From assembly GCA_934376945.1 (NCBI GenBank), contig CAKRPI010000081.1, forward strand, positions 1-10,307: a stretch of 10,307 nucleotides of DNA, given 5' to 3'. Position 1 is the first letter of the stretch. Each line of letters opens with the position of its first letter. A model generated the notes under the pieces. That model did not search any database and had not been told where the DNA came from. It saw nothing but the letters and a program-made list of their open reading frames with translations. The position numbers were made by a program, and so were the translations under genes. This document shows positions 1 to 6,622 of the stretch, piece after piece. Origin of the DNA: an uncultured Lachnospiraceae bacterium (GTDB lineage: Bacteria > Bacillota > Clostridia > Lachnospirales > Lachnospiraceae).

Positions 1-1774
1 CACTGTCCAATCCTGCCATGGAACGAATGACACAGTCAAAGGAAAAATCAACACCCGCTTCTACCAGCTGCGTACTCACACATATCACAGGGCACCCCTG
101 CTCATCAAGTTTCTCACGAATTTTTCCAAGGACATCTTTTCTGTGCTCCGCACACATCCAGGTGCTTAAATGCCATACGCTTTTCCCATACTCTTCTTTT
201 AACACCTTATATAATTTTGCCGCACATGATCTCGTATTGACGATAATCAAAATTCGTTTATACTTTTCATATTGTTCGTCCACAAATTCTTTTAAATCCC
301 CGATGGCCATCCCACCTTTTACAAGATTCGTCCGATCGATAATTCTGGTTCGTTCAAAATATTTACTGTACTCTTCCAGATTCGGAATCATCTCCCTGCA
401 TGGCAGCAGACAATTCTGCTGCAGCGGAACTAAAGAAGGCTGTGTCGCTGAACATAAAACCACTGTCGTTTTTCCAAAAGCTGACAGGAAATTCATTGCC
501 AGTGAGAAAAGTTCTGTGCATCGCAGCGGAATAGCCTGTACTTCATCAACAATCAGCACGCTGTCACATAATGCATACATTCTTCTGACATCTCTTTTGT
601 TTCCTGAAAACAATGCATTCAGAAGCTGCACTGCCGTTGTCACGATAATCGGACTGTCCCAGTTTTCTGTAAGCCGCTGATGATCTGCATTTTCTTTTTC
701 ATCTTCAATTACCACATTGCAATGATGTTCCAGTACCACCCCTGCATTTCCTACCGCTTCCCGAATCACCTCCGCATTCTGCTCAAGAATAGAATTGTAT
801 GGTGCAACATAAATAATATGTCTTTTTCCATATTTCTTCGCATGATCCAGAGCAAAGCGCAGACTGCTGAGTGTCTTTCCCGCTCCAGTCGGTACAGTCA
901 GACGATATAGGGAACATTCTGATTCTGCCGCTTCTTTGCACTGATCTGATATTTCCTGACGATACCGATTTAAACTGCTTTGTGCCTCTTTTGCTCTTCT
1001 AAACCCAGCAAGCTTTTCTTCCAGGTTTTCACTGCACTCCTTCCAGATTTTCGCCGTTGCCTCTGCAGATATCCTGTGCGGAAGCGGCTCTTTTTTCGCA
1101 TTGCTTGCCGTGTCACTCCAGTCGCTGTCAATCAGCAGAGACTGGAGCACTCTTTCATACATTCCCAAATAATAATTTTTGCTTCCATATCTTAATTTCT
1201 GGTCTTTGGTGATAACAGTTCCAATTCTACCCACTATTTTTTGTACTTCTTGTTCCGACTCCAGGAATAATTTCTCCAACTGCCACTCACTAATTTCTTC
1301 AAGGCATCTCTGCATTGTATTTTCATAATCAATCTCTTTCTTATCCCGAACTTCCTGTAAAGCTTCTCCTTCCATCGGTGAAACCACATCAAGCAGACCA
1401 TGATGGGAATACACAGCTATACTGATTAACTTTGCCATTAGCATATCTATGAATTTTGACTTTGACTCTGCCTTTGTTTTTCCTTGCAGATACCGTAAGA
1501 CATACCTCCCCCCCGCCGTTGTATGATCTACTGATCTTTTTGCTGCTACATCTCCATTTTCAACAATATCTTCCATATAATCCTGAAAGTCCTTCCGATA
1601 TTTCCCAATATCGTGCACCTTTCCTGTCAATTCAGAAGTCTTTTCCAGTTCCGGAAACGGACAGTTTTCTTTGCAAAGAAGTGCCACGTTATTTAAATGC
1701 TCTGATAAGAACTGTATTTCTCTGGTATCCGGATTTACGTGAGCAATGTATTTCTTTTTTCCCGCTTCTTCCAT
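1..1774 (-). CDS. cas3: CRISPR-associated nuclease-helicase Cas3 (HD + DExH), 3' part outside window
   Basis: Cas3 is the ATP-driven helicase and single-strand nuclease that Cascade recruits to degrade target DNA in type I CRISPR immunity. I read 591 uninterrupted codons; the gene is cut by the window edge, not broken. An N-terminal HD nuclease is visible: H54-D55 (VHDIGK), D83-H84 (DHTTAG) and a later SHHG. The helicase follows with Walker A TGAGKT (296-301, K300), DEVQ box (410-413), SAT motif (442-444) and STQLVEAGVDF (567-577). The motif VI arginine region should lie just past the edge. The DEVQ box and STQ motif resemble type I-C enzymes, but the subtype cannot be fixed without cas5/cas8. 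Start: ATG at 1774, preceded by AAGGAAGG about 14 nt away; a TTG one codon earlier is possible, and a stop lies in frame shortly upstream. The partner cas genes are expected to the left. Confidence 0.95.
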   Translation of the reverse strand, partial: MEEAGKKKYIAHVNPDTREIQFLSEHLNNVALLCKENCPFPELEKTSELTGKVHDIGKYRKDFQDYMEDIVENGDVAAKRSVDHTTAGGRYVLRYLQGKTKAESKSKFIDMLMAKLISIAVYSHHGLLDVVSPMEGEALQEVRDKKEIDYENTMQRCLEEISEWQLEKLFLESEQEVQKIVGRIGTVITKDQKLRYGSKNYYLGMYERVLQSLLIDSDWSDTASNAKKEPLPHRISAEATAKIWKECSENLEEKLAGFRRAKEAQSSLNRYRQEISDQCKEAAESECSLYRLTVPTGAGKTLSSLRFALDHAKKYGKRHIIYVAPYNSILEQNAEVIREAVGNAGVVLEHHCNVVIEDEKENADHQRLTENWDSPIIVTTAVQLLNALFSGNKRDVRRMYALCDSVLIVDEVQAIPLRCTELFSLAMNFLSAFGKTTVVLCSATQPSLVPLQQNCLLPCREMIPNLEEYSKYFERTRIIDRTNLVKGGMAIGDLKEFVDEQYEKYKRILIIVNTRSCAAKLYKVLKEEYGKSVWHLSTWMCAEHRKDVLGKIREKLDEQGCPVICVSTQLVEAGVDFSFDCVIRSMAGLDS

Positions 1775-1871
1775 CAAGCGTATACATTCCTTCCTTGTTT
1801 TTTATCGCTTTTTCGTTACTATTTATTCTGTTTTTAACATACTCCAATTGCATTTTAATGTCAATATACTT

Positions 1872-1889
1872 TTATAAAATAAAAAATAT
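1872..1889 (-). other. Protospacer-like match to the putative small RNA, in the cas3 leader
   Basis: Read on the minus strand, these 18 bases match positions 2027-2044 of the plus strand at 17 of 18 places (only the twelfth base differs). The 2027 copy starts immediately after the CRISPR-repeat-like GGATTGAAAC. On the minus strand the bases just before this match are CTTT, so the PAM position would read TTT, which is near the TTC favoured by type I-C but not identical. The site is about 10 nt downstream of the start predicted from the TATAAT at 1905-1910. The stretch is A/T only, so chance similarity is possible. Confidence 0.4.
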
Positions 1890-1904
1890 AAAGTTGTTTT
1901 TCAT

Positions 1905-1910
1905 ATTATA
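1905..1910 (-). promoter_or_regulatory. Possible -10 box for cas3
   Basis: A perfect TATAAT on the minus strand, about 130 nt upstream of the cas3 start. The hexamer at a 17-bp distance (GAGATT) is a poor -35 match, so this is a weak promoter or one needing help. The surrounding 1800-1930 is very AT-rich and holds other partial -10 matches. Confidence 0.35.
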
Positions 1911-1939
1911 GATTTCCTATTTTATACAATCTCCATTAC

Positions 1940-1968
1940 TTGAAATTCCCTTTTTCCTGTGGTATTCT
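1940..1968 (+). promoter_or_regulatory. Possible sigma-A promoter for a small RNA divergent from cas3
   Basis: TTGAAA (1940-1945) and TATTCT (1963-1968) are separated by exactly 17 bp on the plus strand. Transcription would start near 1975. No protein gene follows on this strand, but a repeat-like stem, a crRNA-handle-like sequence and a terminator do, all within about 130 nt. Confidence 0.45.
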
Positions 1969-1974
1969 AAACGT

Positions 1975-2106
1975 CGTCAGCGGAAAGAAGATTTATTCCG
2001 TTCTTCCTTCTTCTGCGGATTGAAACATATTTTTTATGTTATAACTTCAAAAGTGGGAGCGCCACGCCATAGACTCACCTCTACGACGCAGCGCTCCCGC
2101 TCTTTT
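1975..2106 (+). ncRNA. Candidate crRNA-like small RNA (cas-regulating RNA type)
   Basis: The candidate combines five signs, in order. A promoter lies at 1940-1968. An imperfect stem pairs 1980-1990 with 2007-2016 (GCGGAA with TTCTGC, one bulged A, then GAAG with CTTC). GGATTGAAAC sits at 2017-2026, directly against the stem, as in type I-C style repeats. A spacer-like stretch from 2027 has its first 18 bases matching the cas3 leader at 17 positions. A hairpin (2052-2101) followed by a U-rich run ends it. Known cas-regulating RNAs (CreA/CreR type) use a degenerate repeat plus a short match to a cas promoter, letting Cascade repress its own genes. The same architecture is seen here; function is inference. 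No other repeat copy is in the window to compare with. Confidence 0.45.
2052..2106. terminator. Hairpin terminator, possibly bidirectional
   Basis: GGGAGCGC (2055-2062) pairs perfectly with GCGCTCCC (2091-2098). On the plus strand the stem extends to AGTGGGAGCGC with one U-G pair and is followed at once by CTTTTTCT, a good terminator tail. On the minus strand the inner arms (2063-2073 with 2080-2090) also pair completely, using four G-U pairs around a 6-nt loop, and are followed by TTTT. It could therefore end both the P-loop gene transcript (2203-3165, minus) and the plus-strand small RNA. Confidence 0.6.
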
Positions 2107-2202
2107 TCTATCTTTTCTCTTTTCTTTTGCTCTTCTTCTATCTTCTCTTTTCTCTTTTCTTTTCCGTATTATTCTTTATACCGTTTTCCGTTTTTTTGTT
2201 CT
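2101..2202. other. Polypyrimidine tract downstream of the P-loop gene
   Basis: About 100 bp are almost pure C/T on the plus strand, especially 2101-2165, with near-repeats of the pattern TCTTTTCTCTTTTCTTTT. In the minus-strand transcript this is a purine-rich 3' untranslated stretch between the stop codon and the hairpin. No gene is visible in it. Confidence 0.7.
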
Positions 2203-3165
2203 CTATTCCAAGCCAGTTTTCTGCTCCTCCCCTGCGATCCGCTTCTCAATCTCCTCCTTCACAAGTCCCTCACCGATCACGATCAGTACTTCCTGACCTT
2301 CTTTGATCGGATGGATTTCGGTGGTCTGGCGAGTGGCATTCAGTTCGATCCAGGTGCCGTCCTCCAGCTTCTGAAAGCCTTTGATGCGAAATACACTGCC
2401 GCACGCCGGACTGTCCATGATATCCTTTACTGCCGCATGCAGCTGCTCCTTTGTGAGGTGACGATTCATAAAAAACAGGGAATCGAAATCGCCGTTATCA
2501 TCAACATCCTGCTTGACATAGCTGGCCGGGTCATAGCCGCAGGTGGAAATGCGTGCAAAATCTGCATCGGTAAAGTCGTTCCAGTCCTTACATAAAACAT
2601 GGGATTCATCGATCTGCCGTCTGCATTTCACCTGTGCCAGTGCACGGTTCAGGTGCGCAGCCGTATCTGTGATCTGCTCAGGCGTTGCTTCCTGACTGTG
2701 GCTTAATACGATCAGGCCGGCATTCGCTGCTTCTGAGGCAAGGACGTAATCAGCCTGCATCGACAAATTTGATTCCAGCTTTGCATCGACAATCGTGATT
2801 ACGTTTCCAATTTCATACCACCGGTCGAGCGGCTCTTCGTGCAGAGTGTCAAAAAATTCGTCCATGTCGAAGATGCCGGACGGTTCGATCAAGACACGGT
2901 CATAACCGCACATCCCCATAGAGATCAATTTTGTCTTGAAACGCCTTCTATGACAGTCACGATCACAGCCGCCCGATACCATTTCCAGCTCGCAGTTATC
3001 GCCGCGTAGATCTGAGAGCAGCATCATATCGACGTTTATTGCGCCATAATCATTTTCAAGGATGCCGATGTTCTGTCCCTGCTTCATCAGATACGTGGCG
3101 TATTTTCGAATGAACGTCGTTTTTCCGGAACCTAAAAAACCGGTGATGAGATCTATTTTTACCAT
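2203..3165 (-). CDS. COG0523/CobW-family P-loop GTPase-like protein with variant motifs
   Basis: A 320-residue protein of the G3E P-loop family, whose members are GTP-dependent metal chaperones or insertases for cobalt, zinc, nickel or iron enzymes; the metal here is unknown. Visible parts: Walker A GFLGSGKTT (9-17), ENDYG (37-41), EPSG (94-97) and a C-terminal domain (from about 255, with FRIKGFQ and a TTEI strand) of the CobW_C type. Two hallmarks differ. The usual CxCC metal motif is GGCDRDC (C67, C71), and the NKxD guanine-recognition motif is replaced by SHSQ (155-158). The start was chosen at 3165 because the family begins directly before the P-loop; AAAGGAG lies 16 nt upstream, rather far. 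An ATG at 3216 would add 17 residues but has no ribosome site. It sits 125 bp after the acyltransferase gene, same strand, with no obvious terminator between. Confidence 0.88.
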   Translation of the reverse strand: MVKIDLITGFLGSGKTTFIRKYATYLMKQGQNIGILENDYGAINVDMMLLSDLRGDNCELEMVSGGCDRDCHRRRFKTKLISMGMCGYDRVLIEPSGIFDMDEFFDTLHEEPLDRWYEIGNVITIVDAKLESNLSMQADYVLASEAANAGLIVLSHSQEATPEQITDTAAHLNRALAQVKCRRQIDESHVLCKDWNDFTDADFARISTCGYDPASYVKQDVDDNGDFDSLFFMNRHLTKEQLHAAVKDIMDSPACGSVFRIKGFQKLEDGTWIELNATRQTTEIHPIKEGQEVLIVIGEGLVKEEIEKRIAGEEQKTGLE

Positions 3166-3290
3166 ATCTATATCTATGTTGCTCCTTTCCTCTCGGTCTG
3201 ATGTACCGCTAATCATTTATTCTATTCTTTTAAGATCATTCCCTTAATTCAGTGGCTTACAGAAAGCATTTTTACAAACACGCTCCAGAC

Positions 3291-5102
3291 TCACATCCGA
3301 AGCTTTTTCCGAAATTCCCGCAGCGTATCCTTCTTACGGAAAATAAAGAGTGCTGCCAGCATCAGAATACTGACTCCTGAACAGACCACAGACGGCTTCG
3401 TGTAATGTATCAGATGCATTCCCAAAAGAAGAAGCGGAATACAGCCTGCACCGGCTGACTGTACGAGATAAAACAGATACTCCTCCCTTTCCAGCCGGTT
3501 TACTTTCGCAATCACGGCCATGGAACACTGGACCGCAAGCGCACCGAATGGCAGGACGAAATCGATCGACCAGCCTCTCCAGCCGGTGAAATGATCCCAA
3601 AGAACCGCCAGAATGGTCACCAGCAGAAGCTGCCACATCTCATTTTTAAGAATGTTGCGCCGCTTCGTATAGGCTACCGTGACAATCGCCCAGGTACACA
3701 GACAGCCTGCCGCTGCAAACCAGGACCAGTTCAGGGTTCCAAGCGTCATATAATTGATCATACCGCAGATAACTGCAACAGCCAGACATAAAAATGTAAA
3801 AATCTGAATGGTTTTCTTTCCTTCTGTCTTCTGGGCCTCCCCACAGCCCGGAAATCTGCTTTCTGTTTCCCTGCAGGGAATCCCGTCCTGGTTTATCCTG
3901 TTCCGGAAGCTGCGCGGAATGCTGTCATCCGGCAGCTTTGAGGTAAAACCAAGCACCATTTTATCTCCAAAAGAACAGGAACACAGCTGAAGCGTATTGG
4001 TACTTGCAAAAAATCCAAATTGTTCGATGTAATCCTGATACTGCTCCGGAAACCGGACAATACCGATATTAGAATAGACTGCTGTAATACAGCGGCTGCC
4101 GAGATTCGCACCAAGCATCAGAAATCCCTTTTTCAGTTCCAGCGGAACTGCACGCAGCACTGGATTTTTTTCCAGGCGTACGTACCCGTTCATCCGCATT
4201 GCCATACGTTCCTTGACCAGTTCCTTTTCAAACTGCCCTTTGACATCCTGCAAAACCTCTTCAAACGTCGTGTCATCCCGAAACGTATGACCGGCTTCAA
4301 TCCAGCCAAAGAAATTTGTCATCGACTGTGAGGGGAAAAAATTACGCAGATTAACAGGAATCATCAGTGCGATCGGACGGTTTTTCCGGCTTTTGGGCAC
4401 CTGATCAGCAATTGCACAGAGCATGACAGCCGTTACATAGATGGTAATCGATACACCGCGTGCCTTTGCTTTTTTGTGCAGCTCTCCGACCGGTATCTCA
4501 AGTTCTGTGATACGCATATCCTCATGCAGCAGTCTTTCCCCTTTCAGCCGCACTGCATCCGGCTTTTTTTCTTTATCCCTGGGCGCCCTGGAAGAATAAT
4601 ACTGCGAAAAGCTGTCTTCCTCCTGTACACCTCTTGTCATTTCCTTTGTCGTATCGATCCGCGGCAGATCTGCCAACGGATGACACAGCATGAGATAATT
4701 CTGCACCAGTTCCTGCAGAAAATGCATGGCTCCTGTACCATCTGTCAGCGCATGGAACACCTCAAAATTAATACGCTTTTGATAATAGGTCACTTCGAAC
4801 AGCAGCGATTTTTTATCTGGAATATAAAGTCTGCTGCACGGCGGCTTTGTCTCTTCGCGTACCAGCGGCCGTATTTCTCTGTGTTCCAGATAAAACCAGA
4901 ACAATCCTTTCCGCAGCACCGCCTGAAACAGCGGATACGTCTTCATCGTAGCGTCAAGTGCTGCCTGAAGCACAGATGCATCCACCATTTCTTTCAGTTC
5001 ACAGTAAAATCGGAATACTCGCGTATCATCTTTCCCCGTTACCAACGGAAAAGCAAGGGCCGCATTATCCAATTTTCTCCATTTTGTATAATTTGTTTCC
5101 AT
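3291..5102 (-). CDS. Acyltransferase (HxxxDG, condensation/alcohol acetyltransferase-like) fused to six-helix membrane domain
   Basis: A 603-residue two-part protein. Residues 1-400 resemble CoA-dependent acyltransferases of the condensation/alcohol-acetyltransferase superfamily: catalytic HALTDG (H117, D121, G122), PVNLRNFF (249-256) and NFFGW (263-267), which corresponds to the DFG-like structural motif. Residues about 432-588 form six hydrophobic helices (432-451, 456-478, 487-506, 513-533, 541-563, 570-588), followed by a basic tail; I take this to be the DUF6320-type membrane region. The enzyme domain is thus tethered to the membrane, probably on the cytoplasmic side because no signal peptide precedes it. 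The esterase gene lies 43 bp upstream on the same strand, so the pair probably makes and removes acyl esters on one substrate, which is inference. The start ATG has only a weak AGAAG site about 10 nt upstream. Substrate unknown. Confidence 0.82.
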   Translation of the reverse strand: METNYTKWRKLDNAALAFPLVTGKDDTRVFRFYCELKEMVDASVLQAALDATMKTYPLFQAVLRKGLFWFYLEHREIRPLVREETKPPCSRLYIPDKKSLLFEVTYYQKRINFEVFHALTDGTGAMHFLQELVQNYLMLCHPLADLPRIDTTKEMTRGVQEEDSFSQYYSSRAPRDKEKKPDAVRLKGERLLHEDMRITELEIPVGELHKKAKARGVSITIYVTAVMLCAIADQVPKSRKNRPIALMIPVNLRNFFPSQSMTNFFGWIEAGHTFRDDTTFEEVLQDVKGQFEKELVKERMAMRMNGYVRLEKNPVLRAVPLELKKGFLMLGANLGSRCITAVYSNIGIVRFPEQYQDYIEQFGFFASTNTLQLCSCSFGDKMVLGFTSKLPDDSIPRSFRNRINQDGIPCRETESRFPGCGEAQKTEGKKTIQIFTFLCLAVAVICGMINYMTLGTLNWSWFAAAGCLCTWAIVTVAYTKRRNILKNEMWQLLLVTILAVLWDHFTGWRGWSIDFVLPFGALAVQCSMAVIAKVNRLEREEYLFYLVQSAGAGCIPLLLLGMHLIHYTKPSVVCSGVSILMLAALFIFRKKDTLREFRKKLRM

Positions 5103-5145
5103 AAATAATTAGCTTCTTTCTGTTTCTACTCCTTAATGCTACTTC

Positions 5146-6159
5146 TTAATGAAGGGTCTGTCCCTCCATTTTTGTTTTCCGGTCAAAGCAGGCACCACAG
5201 GCCGCCGCTTCATCCGGTCCGGCATTTTGTTGCTTCAGGAACTGATTAATATACGTAAAGCTCTCCTGCACATGCCAGAACCTGATTCCAAGTGCAAAAA
5301 AACCGTGAAATGCACCGGCGATCCGATGCTGCCGAACCTCATTGCCGGCTTCCTTCAGCCTTTTTGCATATTCCTCCCCCTCATCACGCAGAGGATCCAG
5401 TTCTGCTGTCAGAATAAGCGTTCGTGGCAGATTCCGGTAATCCTTCTCCATCAGGGGCGCAAAATACGGGTTCTGCCGATCTTCCGGACAGCTCTCATAC
5501 AGCGTTACATAATCTTCCATTTTGACTGCCGTCAGAAGATAATCGGTACCATTTTCCTTTACTGACGGATACGGAGATTCTTCCGTATAACAGCTGTTCA
5601 GGGCCGGATAAATCAGGATCTGACGCGTTACATTAAAATCTCCGGTATCCCTTGCCTTCAGACATACGGCAGCAGCCAGGTTTCCCCCTGCGCTGTCCCC
5701 GATGATCGTAATCTCATTCGGATCCGTATGCAGGATCGCCTGATTCGTATACAGCTCCTTCGCCGCCGCATAGCAATCTTCAAATGCCGTAGGAAAACGA
5801 TGCTCCGGCGCCAGACGATATTCTACAGATACTACAATTCTTCCGGTGGACTGTGCCATGCGTGCACAGACCCGATTATACGTATCCACACTTTCCGTCA
5901 CCCAGCCGCCACCATGAAAAAACAGCAGAACCGGAAGGGAAACGTGTCCTTCTTTTTCCTGCTCCATTATCTCCTCACTTGGAAAATACATTCGAACCGG
6001 CACTTCATAGTCACCATTACAGATCTTCGTATCCAGCTTTCGGATAAAAATCCGCAAAGCGTCCAGCTTTTTCAGATCAGCGATCCTCCGCGATGCTTCC
6101 ACATCAATATTCCCGTAAGATAATGCATGCAAAATAGCGCGCATTGTTTTTGATATCAT
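5146..6159 (-). CDS. Alpha/beta hydrolase, hormone-sensitive-lipase-type esterase
   Basis: A 337-residue carboxylesterase-like enzyme. Seen in order: oxyanion-hole HGGGW (82-86), the YRLAPEHRFP block (114-123), nucleophile elbow GDSAGG (154-159, S156), DPLRDEG (255-261, D255) and the catalytic histidine in FHGFF (H285). All parts of the HSL-family triad are therefore present. No signal peptide is visible, so it should act in the cytoplasm. The tail after about 310 is Cys/Ala-rich and unlike the family core. Start: ATG at 6159 with AGGAG five bases away; the in-frame ATG at 6204 would lie about 3 nt from the predicted transcript start and has no ribosome site. First gene of the minus-strand group with the acyltransferase 43 bp downstream. 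Its substrate cannot be told from sequence. Confidence 0.9.
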   Translation of the reverse strand: MISKTMRAILHALSYGNIDVEASRRIADLKKLDALRIFIRKLDTKICNGDYEVPVRMYFPSEEIMEQEKEGHVSLPVLLFFHGGGWVTESVDTYNRVCARMAQSTGRIVVSVEYRLAPEHRFPTAFEDCYAAAKELYTNQAILHTDPNEITIIGDSAGGNLAAAVCLKARDTGDFNVTRQILIYPALNSCYTEESPYPSVKENGTDYLLTAVKMEDYVTLYESCPEDRQNPYFAPLMEKDYRNLPRTLILTAELDPLRDEGEEYAKRLKEAGNEVRQHRIAGAFHGFFALGIRFWHVQESFTYINQFLKQQNAGPDEAAACGACFDRKTKMEGQTLH

Positions 6160-6213
6160 ATTTTCTCCTGCTTTCTCTCTGTCTACAGTGCCTCTTCCAT
6201 GCATTGTACCTCG

Positions 6214-6242
6214 ATTGTACTACAGACGACTGCCTTTGTAAA
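6214..6242 (-). promoter_or_regulatory. Sigma-A promoter for the esterase-acyltransferase genes
   Basis: On the minus strand TTTACA (6242-6237) and TACAAT (6219-6214) are separated by 17 bp, each matching consensus at five of six positions. The start would be near 6207, giving a leader of about 48 nt to the ATG at 6159. No TACA-NN-TGTA operator overlaps it, so it need not be under the BlaI-type repressor. Confidence 0.7.
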
Positions 6243-6294
6243 TGTATGCACTTTTTACTGGGAAAATTTTCACATAATATTTCCTTTTTTCCTC

Positions 6295-6323
6295 TTGACT
6301 TTTATATTCTACAATTGTAGAAT
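6295..6323 (+). promoter_or_regulatory. Sigma-A promoter of the SH3b-BlaI-M56 operon
   Basis: TTGACT (6295-6300), a 17-bp spacer and TAGAAT (6318-6323). Both boxes match consensus at five of six positions. The operator palindrome at 6306-6323 covers most of the spacer and the whole -10 box, so a bound repressor would block polymerase. The predicted start is near 6330, giving a leader of about 290 nt. Confidence 0.8.
6306..6323. promoter_or_regulatory. BlaI/MecI-type operator 1
   Basis: A perfect 18-bp palindrome, ATTCTACAATTGTAGAAT, with the TACA-NN-TGTA core recognised by BlaI/MecI-family repressors. A repressor of this family is encoded at 7805-8230. The palindrome spans the spacer and -10 box of the promoter at 6295-6323. 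Confidence 0.82.
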
Positions 6324-6334
6324 ATGCGCATCTA

Positions 6335-6346
6335 CTACATATGTAG
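6335..6346. promoter_or_regulatory. BlaI/MecI-type operator 2
   Basis: CTACATATGTAG is a perfect 12-bp palindrome with the same TACA-NN-TGTA core. Its centre is 26 bp from that of operator 1, just downstream of the predicted start. Paired operators are usual for BlaI/MecI control. Confidence 0.75.
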
Positions 6347-6395
6347 CAGATTATATTACACCATACACCCACATTGCAGACTGCTGCTGTATACG

Positions 6396-6562
6396 TCTAC
6401 TATAGGCATCTACTGTATGTTTCTACTAAAGCATCTACTGTATGTTTCTACTAAAGCATCTACTGTATGCTTCTACTATAGGCATCTGCTGTATGCTTCT
6501 ACTGTATGCTTCTACTGTATGCTTCTACTGTATGCTTCTACTGTATGCTTCTACTGTATGCT
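6396..6562 (+). repeat. Tandem array of thirteen 12-13-bp units in the operon leader
   Basis: Units start at 6396, 6409, 6422, 6434, 6447, 6459, 6472, 6485, 6498, 6511, 6524, 6537 and 6550. The last five are identical (TCTACTGTATGCT); the unit at 6485 differs by one base. Earlier units end in TATAGGCA, GTATGTT or AAAGCA (the AAAGCA units are 12 bp). Most contain TAC-T-GTA, the operator half-sites with three bases missing between them. The array lies between the predicted transcript start and the SH3b gene, so it would be transcribed as leader RNA. The identical block looks recently expanded. Confidence 0.95.
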
Positions 6563-6622
6563 TCTGCAATGAATGAATGCGGACCTGAAACTCCGCTTCC
6601 CTTTGAAAGGAGATTATTACTT

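Noticed and set aside
18..1195. Plus-strand open frames opposite cas3
   Set aside because: They oppose a continuous 591-codon Cas3 frame with all motifs and show no family features or ribosome sites.
2055..2098. Hairpin as a miniature transposable element
   Set aside because: Only 44 bp, no flanking target duplication, and a terminator explains it better.
2020..2595. Plus-strand frame starting MKHIFYV
   Set aside because: It runs through the terminator hairpin and the polypyrimidine tract, then lies opposite the P-loop gene; low-complexity Ser/Phe translation.
3166..3216. Longer start for the P-loop protein
   Set aside because: The extra 17 residues precede the conserved family start and have no ribosome binding site upstream.
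6160..6204. Longer start for the esterase
   Set aside because: It would fall at the predicted transcript start with no ribosome site, whereas AGGAG precedes the ATG at 6159.
6396..6562. Tandem array read as a CRISPR array
   Set aside because: Units are only 12-13 bp and directly abutting, with no unique spacers between them.
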